Shown here: positions 1 to 7,227 of the stretch, piece by piece
How positions within the stretch are numbered: the first letter of the stretch is position 1
How the letters are laid out: each line of letters begins with the position of its first letter
From: Nocardia mangyaensis
GTDB lineage: Bacteria > Actinomycetota > Actinomycetes > Mycobacteriales > Mycobacteriaceae
Direction: 5' to 3'
DNA: 64,000 nt
Assembly: GCF_001886715.1 (NCBI RefSeq)
Contig: NZ_CP018082.1
Span: forward strand, 5,022,001 to 5,086,000
The notes under the pieces: generated by a model
Database searches by the model: none
The model's input: the letters and a program-made list of their open reading frames with translations, nothing else
What the model was told of the DNA's origin: nothing
Program-made: the position numbers and the translations under genes

Positions 1-1
1 C

Positions 2-619
2 GACAGCAAGGCCTTCCGTGCCAGCGTCGACACCCTGATGCGCAAGGCCGCCCAACTCGGCAACGACCCCCAGCGCTACGTCGAACAGTTCAAACGGGTC
101 AAAGCACTCATGGGAAAGTTCACTGCCACCGACACCGCCGCCGAACGCTGGCGCCGCAATGTGCTCGACGTCCGCAACGGCTACGTCTTCTACGGACGTG
201 AGGTCGAGGGTGAGATCACCAAACACACCTACCGCAACACCGCTTCTAATTCCGGTGGGGAACAAGAAAAATTGGTCGCCTTCTGCCTCGCTGCGGCACT
301 GAGCTACAACCTCGCCGATGACCAAACCGACGCGCGCCCACGATTCGGCACCCTTATGCTCGACGAAGCGTTCAGCAAATCTGACGAGAACTTCTCCGCC
401 CAGGCCCTGTCGGCGTTCGACGAGTTCGGCTTTCAACTGGTCATCGCAGCACCCATCCGCCTGTCAGGCATCGTTGAGCCCTACATCGGCCAAGCCATCC
501 TGGTCGAAAAGAGACTCTTCCCCGACGGCACCCGATCGCACGGCCGCTCCGCCACTTTCGGCGAGCTTGCCACCCAGCGATTCGCCGAAAGCGACGGAGC
601 CACCCGTGCTACGGCCTGA
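2..619 (+). CDS. Wadjet JetC-like SMC ATPase, C-terminal part (truncated by window edge)
   Basis: The reading frame is open from base 2, so the gene begins outside the window and only about 205 C-terminal residues are seen. The visible part carries an ABC/SMC signature (SGGEQEKL) followed by a Walker B-like stretch (GTLMLDEAFSKSDE), which is the C-terminal half of an SMC/SbcC/MukB-type ATPase head. In Wadjet systems JetC is the SMC subunit; it works with JetA and JetB as a loop-extruding complex that recognises small circular DNA. The next gene is a clear JetD homologue overlapping by 14 bp, which fits the jetABCD gene order. Assignment as JetC rests on the neighbour plus the head motifs; the coiled coil and Walker A lie outside the window. 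Confidence 0.85.
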   Translation, partial: DSKAFRASVDTLMRKAAQLGNDPQRYVEQFKRVKALMGKFTATDTAAERWRRNVLDVRNGYVFYGREVEGEITKHTYRNTASNSGGEQEKLVAFCLAAALSYNLADDQTDARPRFGTLMLDEAFSKSDENFSAQALSAFDEFGFQLVIAAPIRLSGIVEPYIGQAILVEKRLFPDGTRSHGRSATFGELATQRFAESDGATRATA

Positions 620-1829
620 CGAGGTTCTCGATCGACTGCACCGGCGGTTCCTCGACGAATACCCGGCATGGGCCCGCGGCAAAGGCAGCTGGCCCCTTCG
701 CATCTCACTACAACCACCGAGCACCGCGCAACGATCCACCGCTCCGGTCGCGTGCCACGAATGGGCCGCACACTGGGCTGCCCACCCCGGCCCGGGCACC
801 CTCGAATACACCAACCTGCGATTCCCGACCGGCACCCACCGCATGCCGAAAACGCTGATACTCCAACGACCAGGCGACGTCGCCGCGGGGCATGCCGACG
901 ACAAGCAGACATGGCAGCGGTGCGGGCAGCGCCTCACCGCCCTGCAACGCGAGTTTCCCGAGACACGCTTCACCGGCCTGGTCCGCCGCATCACCGAGCT
1001 CAAGCAACGCGACTACGACCGCCTGACCCACACCGTGCGCTGGCTACGTGCGAACCCGACCTCCGGGCTACTGCTACGACAGTTGCCGATTGAAGGCATC
1101 GACACGAAATGGATAGGCGCACACGCGAACCTGGTCCTCGCGCTGCTCGGAGACGAACCGAACCCCGAACCCTCCGACAACGAGTCACCCCAATCTCGCA
1201 AGCGCACCCTGCACACCCGACTCGGCCTGCGGGTCGTCCCCGAACTCGTCCAAGTCACCGTCTGCGATCCACAGCTGCGCCATCAGCTGGCAGGTATGCG
1301 CCACCTCGCTGCCCCGGTCGACGATCTCAACCGATGGCCGCATCATCCCACGACCGTGGTGATCCTGGAAAACAAGGAAACCGCCTTCGCAGTGCAAGAT
1401 GACCACCTCGGCACGGTCATTTTGCACGGCCACGGCTTCTTCGTCGACCAATACGCCCGGATCATCTGGGTACGCGACGCCGAACGAATCATCTACTGGG
1501 GCGATATCGACATCCCCGGCCTGCAGTTCGTCAGCGACTTGCGCGGCCACGGCATACCCGCCACCACCATCCTCACCGATACCACCGTCCTCGACCGTTA
1601 CCAGCATCTGCTGGTTGAAGGTGCAATGCCGCAACGTAACTCGACACCTCCGCATCTGAGGGACCACGAGCGCCGGCTGTACAACCACCTCGTCGAGCAC
1701 GCGACCGAACATGGGAGAGGGCTGCTACTCGAACAGGAACGAATCCCCTGGGACGACGCCTACCCGCAGTTCATAGACGCGCTCCGGCAGGAAGGTTCTC
1801 GCCTCGACCGAAAACCTCATTCGGCCTGA
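606..1829 (+). CDS. Wadjet protein JetD (DUF3322/DUF2220, TOPRIM-like nuclease)
   Basis: 407 aa, the normal size of JetD. I chose the GTG at 606 because it overlaps the jetC stop (617-619) and gives the expected length; the open frame runs further upstream but only inside jetC. The N-terminal half fits DUF3322 and the C-terminal half DUF2220. The segment VVILENKETAF followed by IIYWGDIDIPGLQFVSDLR carries the acidic residues (E of ENKE, D-x-D of GDID) typical of the TOPRIM fold that resembles topoisomerase VI subunit A. In Wadjet this subunit cleaves plasmid DNA held by the JetABC motor. Only the JetC end and JetD are in the window. It is the last gene of the operon; no terminator hairpin is obvious after it. 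Confidence 0.88.
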   Translation: MLRPDEVLDRLHRRFLDEYPAWARGKGSWPLRISLQPPSTAQRSTAPVACHEWAAHWAAHPGPGTLEYTNLRFPTGTHRMPKTLILQRPGDVAAGHADDKQTWQRCGQRLTALQREFPETRFTGLVRRITELKQRDYDRLTHTVRWLRANPTSGLLLRQLPIEGIDTKWIGAHANLVLALLGDEPNPEPSDNESPQSRKRTLHTRLGLRVVPELVQVTVCDPQLRHQLAGMRHLAAPVDDLNRWPHHPTTVVILENKETAFAVQDDHLGTVILHGHGFFVDQYARIIWVRDAERIIYWGDIDIPGLQFVSDLRGHGIPATTILTDTTVLDRYQHLLVEGAMPQRNSTPPHLRDHERRLYNHLVEHATEHGRGLLLEQERIPWDDAYPQFIDALRQEGSRLDRKPHSA

Positions 1830-3362
1830 CTGCCGGGTCTCGACCAATCCGCCGCAAGTATCAAACGTACTTTGGGTTACGGGGTGGATCCGCATAGCGT
1901 GCGAATCGAACCGGCAGGAAGTGCATTGCTGACGAGACCAACTGAGGCCCAGGCGCAAGCCCATGCCGACGACGAGCGTGCATTGTCCCGGGACCGTTGA
2001 GCCGGGGGCACATCTAGCCTGGGGTTCTCGATGACCGTTCCGTTGCCAAGCTCATTCCTCACCGCTGCGTGGCACAAGTCGGCACAGAACAACAGTTGAG
2101 GTCACCGACGCCGGTACCCTGGTCGTTCGCTCCGGAGGCCATCAGGCTCGGAAGGTCAGCCGGACCGAGCACATGGGGTCAGGTCATACCCACGTCGACG
2201 CAGGAAAGGGCCCCTCTACTGAATCCCCGAACAACGAGCCCCCACGTCGGAATCCAGGTACTACCTAAACATTGACCAGAACTCTCGATCAGCGGGTTCA
2301 GAATTCAAGTACCCACCGACGATGATCGTCCGCTCCCCCAGCTCAGAGCGAAACCGCTTCGACTACCAGTCGACCCGAACGTACTCGAAGTCGCCCGCGT
2401 TCCAAAGTACTTCGATGTGGCCCGGCGGCGCATGACGACAGACAGATACCGCTGGGCCGCTGAGCAGGCCCCACCCGCCGCCCGTTCCCATCGCAGTTTT
2501 GTTTCTACGATTCTTCTACGATTTGCGCGCGGGTTTGCACGGGCATTTTCGGGAAAGGTCCGGCACCTTCAGGACTTTCAGATAGGTATCTAGCTGCGCA
2601 AAGAGGGGAGAACGGGAAGAGTCGAGCAATTCCGGGAACCTGCGGAAACACTGGGCTGAATTCATGACCGACAAAGCCTATACCACCGCTGACCTGGTCA
2701 TCTTCGGGGTCCACCCCTGCTTTCTACGATTTTTCTACGATTTACCCACGATCCACAACACGTGTATCACCTATCTGTATTCCTGAACCGGGTCCGAGAT
2801 GGGCCGTGAGAGGGTCGAGTCGACGGGCCGAGACGGACACAGATCAGGCGAAGCCGCAGGGCTGACCGCTACGCCTTCCGCGCTGCCGCGGCTCGGGTGA
2901 ACCTGGGTCTGGAGGGGCCAGAGGCGTGAGATTCGGGATACCCATCAGGACGATCGGCTTCACCGACAACCGATGGCCGGGCGCGAACGCGCGGCTCCAA
3001 ACCGACCGAAGAAGGATGTCGCACGGCACCAGGACACCGCGACGCCGGACCACCTGGCCCGCACACTGGCCCCCAGCGCCGCGCCTATCGGACCACTACC
3101 CAGGATCGGGCGCGGTACCCAGGTTCGAGCAGTGCGCGGACATCGCGTGTTCGAGAACAAACCGCGGTGCGGCCACTCGGCCCTCAACGGGACTGCACCG
3201 TGACGGCGACAACTCGGTCGCGGTCATCATGCAGTCGTCAGCCCCGATGACGGCCTGCCGCGCTCCGTCAGCGCCCGCAAACGCTCTCTTTCAGCTTCGG
3301 AGGCCGGGGGATCACGTCGGAGCGGGGTAGCAGCAGTGTCATCGGACACGACCGAGCATCGT
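1830..3362 (+). other. Gene-poor stretch after the Wadjet operon
   Basis: About 1.5 kb without a convincing gene. Open frames here on both strands are short and give arginine- and proline-rich translations typical of non-coding high-GC DNA. One short frame, 2664-2786 (40 aa, starting MTDKAYTTADLVIFGV), has a protein-like start but ends inside the second 11-bp repeat pair. I do not claim it as a gene. The stretch is flanked by a defence operon and an IS remnant, which suggests an accessory-island junction. Confidence 0.6.
2503..2743 (+). repeat. Two pairs of 11-bp tandem repeats (TTCTACGATTT)
   Basis: Bases 2503-2524 hold TTCTACGATTC directly followed by TTCTACGATTT. Bases 2722-2743 hold TTCTACGATTT twice in direct tandem. 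The four 11-mers differ at one base only, and the two pairs are 219 bp apart in the same orientation. An 11-bp period places each unit on the same DNA face, as in sites for tandem-binding regulators. No nearby gene explains them. Confidence 0.75.
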
Positions 3363-3570
3363 TGAACCGCCCCGGGTTTGATGCGCACCGGGGTTATCTG
3401 TCTCCAGCCGGTTGCTCGGCGTGGAGTGCATAGCAGTCGGCTTCGTAGTCGTCGCGGTGATCGACGACCAGCCGGACAGCCTTGGCCTTGGTCGCTTCGT
3501 CGTACTTCGCAGGCATGATCTGCCCATCCTTCCCAAGAAAGAAGGTGGGCACCAAACCCGGGGTGGTTCA
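3363..3570 (-). mobile_element. Internally deleted IS3-family element with both terminal inverted repeats
   Basis: The arms 3360-3389 and 3544-3573 are imperfect inverted repeats (26 of 30 positions match), each starting outward with TGAACC and the core CCCCGGGTTTG. Between them lies the start of an IS3-type orfA on the minus strand. The whole unit from TGAACC to TGAACC is 208 bp, against roughly 1.2-1.4 kb for an intact IS3 element, so nearly all of orfA and all of orfB are gone. The 3-bp flanks (CGT and GCG) do not match, so no target duplication is preserved. It has the shape of a MITE-like derivative that a full element could mobilise in trans. Confidence 0.7.
3394..3516 (-). pseudogene. 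IS3-family OrfA, N-terminal remnant
   Basis: The 40-aa minus-strand frame starts MPAKYDEATKAKAVRLVVDH and continues RDDYEADC. This is the N-terminus of IS3 OrfA transposase subunits, the first part of the helix-turn-helix domain. It then runs out of homology and stops at 3394 just inside the right terminal repeat. The normal OrfA is about 100 aa, so the helix-turn-helix is incomplete and the protein cannot be functional. It sits at the expected distance inside the left terminal repeat. Confidence 0.7.
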
Positions 3571-3572
3571 GC

Positions 3573-3731
3573 GGGGACGATCCCGACGACAATGCCGTGA
3601 AGCGCCTGGACCAACCCATCGTGATTGCCCGCGATCAGCGGGACACGTCCCTGGCCGCTATCGGCAAGTTGCAGGCTGTCGACCAGCAGAACGCGGGCGA
3701 TATCGCGGCCAACGGCAACGGCATCCCCTGA
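3573..3731 (+). pseudogene. C-terminal fragment of an unidentified protein, cut by the IS3 remnant
   Basis: Directly after the element's end, one frame reads about 52 residues with balanced composition (GDDPDDNAVKRLDQPIVIAR, later SLAAIGKLQAVDQQNAGDIA) and stops at 3729-3731. It has no start codon at a sensible place and begins at the element border, so it looks like the tail of a gene whose front was lost when the element arrived or deleted DNA. I do not recognise the family, and no matching upstream half was found left of 3363. Confidence 0.35.
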
Positions 3732-3836
3732 CCTGAAGTGAGGAGTCCAACAAGAGGATTCGATGCCACCGCGCCGCTTTGACGGCAGGGATGGTGCCAG
3801 GTAGGTTCTGCACCAAATCGCCATAATGGGGGACGC

Positions 3837-4560
3837 TTGCACGAGAAGCTGCTAGAGGAAATCGCACAGTTCCACGCCTACACCCAGGCCATCGGCAACG
3901 TGATGCGACAGGCTTCCACGCTGGGGCCGGATCAGTCGAGCGGACGAGACGCCACCGGCACGGTGACGGTCACGATTCAACGATCAGGCGAACTGGCGGA
4001 CCTGCGAATCGCTCCACGAGCGGTCGTCTGTCATCGACCGGGGTGATCTGGGTAAAGCGATAGTCGAGGCAGTGAAGAACGCCGAACTGGCAAGCCTGGA
4101 GGCAATCTCCGACGCGACTGCAGCCAGCGGACTCGTCGAGAGGCTCGATGGACTCAAGGTCGAAGACTTCGCTCCGACGAAGTTCGATCTGCCCGAGCCT
4201 CCTCGATATCCCACGGTCGGGGTCAACCAGCTCACCAACGAAATCCTTGACGCAGTGAACACCTCGACGGCGGACGAGCAGGCAACCTCATTCACCGGAA
4301 CCCGAGAGACCGAAGATGAGCTGTACGCCTCGGTGAAACTCACGGCGACCGGCATCTCGTCGTGCACCGTGGGGCTGCCCTGGGGGATGGACCCCTCTGC
4401 GGAATCGATAGCCGCCCTCGTCTCGGAGGCGTACGCAGACGCCTTCAATGCGCGCTGGACCGCCGCGGCATCCGGAGGAAACCCGCTGGAATCTCTCGCC
4501 AACGACGCCATTCAACTCCTTGCCGCAATGCAGGTCGACCAACCCGGGAGAGCGCAGTGA
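3837..4560 (+). pseudogene. YbaB/EbfC-family-like protein gene with frameshift, ESX-associated
   Basis: The first part (TTG start at 3837, after a GGGGGA stretch) encodes EEIAQFHAYTQAIGNVMRQA and TVTVTIQRSGELADLRIA, like the N-terminal half of YbaB/EbfC-type nucleoid-associated proteins. Near 4010-4020 this frame goes wrong and ends at 4046. The plus-one frame continues the fold (SSVIDRGDLGKAIVEAVKNA) and runs to 4560, adding a C-terminal tail. Joined, the product would be about 240 aa, a size seen for YbaB-like proteins next to type VII secretion substrates. So there is one indel, real or a sequencing error. A downstream GTG at 4072 could express the C-terminal 162 aa alone. Its stop overlaps the next start (GTGA), so the genes form an operon. 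Confidence 0.65.
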
Positions 4561-4868
4561 GCCCCACTCCAGAACAACTCAACGTAGCCCTCGGCTCACT
4601 GCGGAACGACGCGCGCACCTGGGCGAACGAAGCAACCCAGATCGCATCGGTCAAGCCCAAGGTGGAGGCGCTGACCTTCAACCGAATCGAAGCGGGATTG
4701 TTCCAGGTCATCGTCGGCGCCAACGACGAGCTCGTTCCGAAGGTGGCACGTCTGGCCGAGCAGGCGGAAACGAGCTTCGACCAAGTCGCCGACACCATGA
4801 TCTTCTGCGCCGATACGTACCAAGCCGAAGACGAAGCGGGCAAGCACCGCATCGACAACCTGTGGTAG
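4557..4868 (+). CDS. EspC-like ESX secretion-associated protein (PF10824 type)
   Basis: 103 aa, the same length as mycobacterial EspC. The GTG at 4557 overlaps the upstream TGA. The protein is helical, with a C-terminal end (residues 83-103) built like EspC: FCADTYQAEDEAGKHRIDNL. Y88 and D92 form the YxxxD general type VII secretion motif. There is no signal peptide, as expected for ESX substrates. EspC-family proteins are exported with a larger partner, and the next gene, 13 bp downstream, encodes a larger WxG protein, so the pair resembles the espC/espA pairing. Family assignment is from motif and length; the exporting ESX system is not in the window. Confidence 0.75.
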   Translation: MSPTPEQLNVALGSLRNDARTWANEATQIASVKPKVEALTFNRIEAGLFQVIVGANDELVPKVARLAEQAETSFDQVADTMIFCADTYQAEDEAGKHRIDNLW

Positions 4869-4881
4869 ATGGGGGATCACC

Positions 4882-5679
4882 ATGACATTCGACGTCGCAA
4901 GCTACAACTCCATTATCGATGACATCGAGGACTTCCTCACCAAGGTCGACAACTCGATCAATGTCAAGATTCCGAACGACAAATCGGACGCCCTCGACCT
5001 GCCGTACGTTCGCCTCATACCTCCGCTGCAGAAGCTGATCAAGACTGCCGCGACCAAGCTGATCGAGGCCGCACAGTGGATGTTGAACAAGATCAAAGAG
5101 ATCTACCAGGGCATCCGAGCACCGTATGAGATGTACCTCCGCAGCAACGACTGGGCGGACATTCGTCAGATCGTCACCACTACCCAGAGCGTGATCGACG
5201 CCAACAACCTCGAGGCCAACCGCACCTGGAGGGGCGCGGCACAACTGTCCTACCTGAAAACGTGCACCCAGCAGAGCGGCGCAGCCAAGTCTCTCGGCGA
5301 CATCTCCGACAAGGCTCGCAGTGCGATGATGGACTGCGCGATCGGCGGAGCCGCCTTCTACGCAGGCATTCTCGCGATCACCGGCGGTTTCATCATCGGA
5401 CTGATGAGGGCAATCGCGGAGATGGCGTCCGGCGTGGGTGCTGGAGTGAGCATTGCCGATATCGCCGCTACATCGGGGGTCAGCACCGCGCAGCTGTGGG
5501 CCGCTGTCGGTCTGCTGACGACTTTCCTCGGCATGCAGTACAAGGCATTCGGCGAGATAAACTCAACCCTGTCGGATAACGGAGCATTCCCCGGCGGCGC
5601 CTGGCCCGCGTCCCAAGCCTCCACATTCAACGACGCCTCGGTCGAGGGCGACAACGAGTCCAAGTGGAGGCTGAACTGA
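4882..5679 (+). CDS. WxG-motif protein with C-terminal hydrophobic segments, probable ESX-linked effector or EspA-like partner
   Basis: 265 aa, ATG start with a GGGGGATCACC stretch upstream. The first 110 residues are predicted mainly helical. A WxG motif occurs at residues 116-118 (TWRGAAQL), within a helix-turn-helix-like region. Two hydrophobic segments follow, about residues 152-178 (glycine-rich, IGGAAFYAGILAITGGFIIG) and 202-219. The tail is polar. This layout, a WxG-like helical front plus membrane-active back, is shared by several type VII substrates. The next gene overlaps it by 16 bp and encodes a small integral membrane protein, which could be a partner or an immunity protein. No enzymatic motif is visible, so a toxin role is only a possibility. 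Confidence 0.55.
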   Translation: MTFDVASYNSIIDDIEDFLTKVDNSINVKIPNDKSDALDLPYVRLIPPLQKLIKTAATKLIEAAQWMLNKIKEIYQGIRAPYEMYLRSNDWADIRQIVTTTQSVIDANNLEANRTWRGAAQLSYLKTCTQQSGAAKSLGDISDKARSAMMDCAIGGAAFYAGILAITGGFIIGLMRAIAEMASGVGAGVSIADIAATSGVSTAQLWAAVGLLTTFLGMQYKAFGEINSTLSDNGAFPGGAWPASQASTFNDASVEGDNESKWRLN

Positions 5680-6104
5680 CACCGAATACGACGAAGTCGA
5701 GGGCGGTCGAGGCGACAGTCCGGCTCCTCGGCCTGGTCGTCGTCGCGCTCCCGGCCGCAATAGTCGTGGCCATCCTCCTGCTTCTCGCGCCAACCGGCAC
5801 TGCGGCAAAAGCCCTCCTCGGATTCGCGATGGCTGCTGCTGGGCTGTGTGTCGTTGTCTGCGCCTTGCGCCCGCCGCGGGGGGCCTGGCGGGTCGCCGTC
5901 CGGGCGGGCTTCTTCGGTGTGGCCTACCCTGCTCTCGCCATCGCGGGCGTGCTCCAGCTAATGGCGGTTCTCGACGGGCGCGCACCGGATTTCGGACCAT
6001 GGCTTCTACTGCTTTTCCCGTGCACGATCTTCCTCCTCCACTCACTGCTCGAACGTTGCCTCGAAGAACCGGTCCGGTTCGGAGAGCGCAAGGCTGAGAA
6101 GTAG
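5664..6104 (+). CDS. Small integral membrane protein (about 4 TM), coupled to the WxG protein
   Basis: 146 aa, ATG at 5664 lying inside the end of the upstream gene (overlap 16 bp), so translation is probably coupled. After a short N-terminal tail it has about four hydrophobic stretches: residues 15-40, 46-66, 78-98 and 108-130. The end is charged (RFGERKAEK). I recognise no family. Location and overlap suggest it works with the WxG protein, either helping membrane insertion or protecting the producer. It is followed by a strong terminator at 6118-6160, which closes the operon. Confidence 0.6.
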   Translation: MEAELTPNTTKSRAVEATVRLLGLVVVALPAAIVVAILLLLAPTGTAAKALLGFAMAAAGLCVVVCALRPPRGAWRVAVRAGFFGVAYPALAIAGVLQLMAVLDGRAPDFGPWLLLLFPCTIFLLHSLLERCLEEPVRFGERKAEK

Positions 6105-6117
6105 CCTGAACGCAGAA

Positions 6118-6160
6118 AAGACCCCCAACCATTCGGGAATTCCGAACAGTTGGGGGTCTT
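6118..6160. terminator. Strong intrinsic terminator-like hairpin between convergent units
   Basis: AAGACCCCCAAC (6118-6129) pairs perfectly with GTTGGGGGTCTT (6149-6160) around a 19-base loop that is itself partly self-complementary. It lies 13 bp after the ESX-module stop and 6 bp before the stop of the minus-strand phage-like remnant, so it can serve both strands. Confidence 0.85.
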
Positions 6161-6166
6161 CTCGTG

Positions 6167-6487
6167 CTACAGCCCCAGATCCCGCAGCTCGCGAGGAATC
6201 GAGGAGACCGGGATACCGGCCTCGATCATGTTGTTGCGCAAATCCTTGACGTACTCCATCAGCAGCACCCGCGCGCGCTTCTCGTGTTCCAGCTCGGTAT
6301 TGAGCCGTTCCATCATCTTGATGGCGAGGTCCACGGCGCGCTCGGAGGCTGCGACGGATGACGACTCGGTCTATGCATACACATGCCTGGCGTTCGCTGC
6401 GCGGATTCGGTGCTCGGAGAGGTGCTGCAAAAGCCCTTGGCCTCCGAAGACGGCACCGATCAGGACTGCCAGCGTCGGCCAGTCCAT
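6167..6487 (-). pseudogene. Phage-like small membrane/coiled-coil protein with an in-frame TAG
   Basis: One minus-strand frame reads MDWPTLAVLIGAVFGGQGLL, a hydrophobic N-terminal segment, then a charged region. It meets a TAG at codon 39 (plus-strand 6371-6373) and continues in the same frame as a coiled coil (AVDLAIKMMERLNTELEHEK) to the stop at 6167-6169, 106 codons in all. A single TM segment followed by a coiled coil resembles small holin-like or tail-associated phage proteins. The continuity of both halves shows that one nonsense mutation is the only lesion. It lies directly downstream of another phage-like gene end. Confidence 0.5.
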
Positions 6488-6490
6488 GGA

Positions 6491-6560
6491 TCAGCCCTCG
6501 ACGGTCTTGGGCGAATACACCGCCGCCCAGGTGTTCTCCACGGCCAGCGTGCCAGCGGTC
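6491..6560 (-). pseudogene. C-terminal tail of a gene interrupted by an IS3 element
   Basis: The minus-strand frame ending at 6491-6493 encodes TAGTLAVENTWAAVYSPKTV and then EG. It is cut at 6560, exactly where the IS3 left end (TGAATCCCCCGG) begins. The next gene's ATG at 6487 lies 3 bp after its stop, tight spacing as in phage late operons. The fragment is too short to name; a phage structural protein is a guess. Confidence 0.4.
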
Positions 6561-6930
6561 TGAATCCCCCGGTGATTCCGGAGACTTCATCTCTTGAGGA
6601 AGGATGAAAGTCTGTGAGTTCGAGGAAGTACCCGCAGGAGTTGCGTGAGCGGGCGGTGCGGATGGTGGCGGAGGTCCGCGACCAGCACGAGTCAGAGTGG
6701 GCGGCGATCGGGGCGGTCGCCGAGTTGCTGGGTGTCGGGACCTCCGAGACCGTCCGCAAGTGGGTGCGCCAGGGTCAAGTCAATGTCGGTGCGAGGGCCG
6801 GAGTCACCACCGAGGAGTCCGCGGAGCTGAAGCGATTGCGCTGGGAGAACGAAGAACTCAAGCGCGCCAACGCAATTCTGAAATCGGCATCGATCTTCTT
6901 CGCGGCCGAGCCGGACCGGCCCCAGTGACC
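6561..6930 (+). mobile_element. Truncated IS3-family element (left end plus orfA)
   Basis: Begins with TGAATCCCCCGGTGATTCCG, an IS3-type left end starting with TG, then a leader with TGAGGAAGG before orfA. orfA is complete, but no orfB (DDE catalytic subunit) reading frame follows in any frame, so the right half is deleted. The exact 3' border of the remnant cannot be fixed. Its sequence differs from the small IS3 derivative at 3363-3570, so two different IS3 elements have been active here. Confidence 0.7.
6614..6928 (+). CDS. IS3-family transposase OrfA
   Basis: 104 aa, GTG start. The N-terminal part has the OrfA helix-turn-helix: RKYPQELRERAVRMVAEVRD, then ESEWAAIGAVAELLGVG and SETVRKWVRQ. 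The leucine-zipper-like region follows (LKRLRWENEELKRANAILKS), ending with FFAAEPDRPQ. OrfA normally joins the downstream DDE protein OrfB by -1 frameshifting to make OrfAB transposase. OrfB is missing, so transposition is impossible from this copy. OrfA alone may still bind related IS ends and repress them. Confidence 0.85.
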   Translation: MSSRKYPQELRERAVRMVAEVRDQHESEWAAIGAVAELLGVGTSETVRKWVRQGQVNVGARAGVTTEESAELKRLRWENEELKRANAILKSASIFFAAEPDRPQ

Positions 6931-7227
6931 GGTCCACCACCGGCACCGCCAGACGCCCCAAGACCGGGGCGGTGAACCGAAGCGGGCCCGAATCTGTGAC
7001 GCGCATCAGTGTTTTCAGCGCCGACAGCGCCTTGGGTAACTGCGGCCCGAAGGCGCCTCCGGTCACGAACCGCGGTCAAAGGGGTATGAGTTCGCCTTCT
7101 CTGCCCCCTTCCGAGGCGCACTGGCGTGACGGCGGCGACGTGGGCGAACGGACGGGGTCTCGGATCCGGGACACCTCGGGGCATTCCCTGATGTGCGTGG
7201 GTGGTCGCGACGCCTAGCGTTGTGGGG

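Noticed and set aside
3360..3573. Target-site duplication around the IS3 derivative
   Set aside because: Flanking triplets CGT and GCG do not match, so no duplication is claimed.
6371..6373. TAG as a recoded (suppressed) codon
   Set aside because: No evidence of stop reassignment; neighbouring genes use TAG as stop (for example kdpF), and the gene is next to another broken gene.
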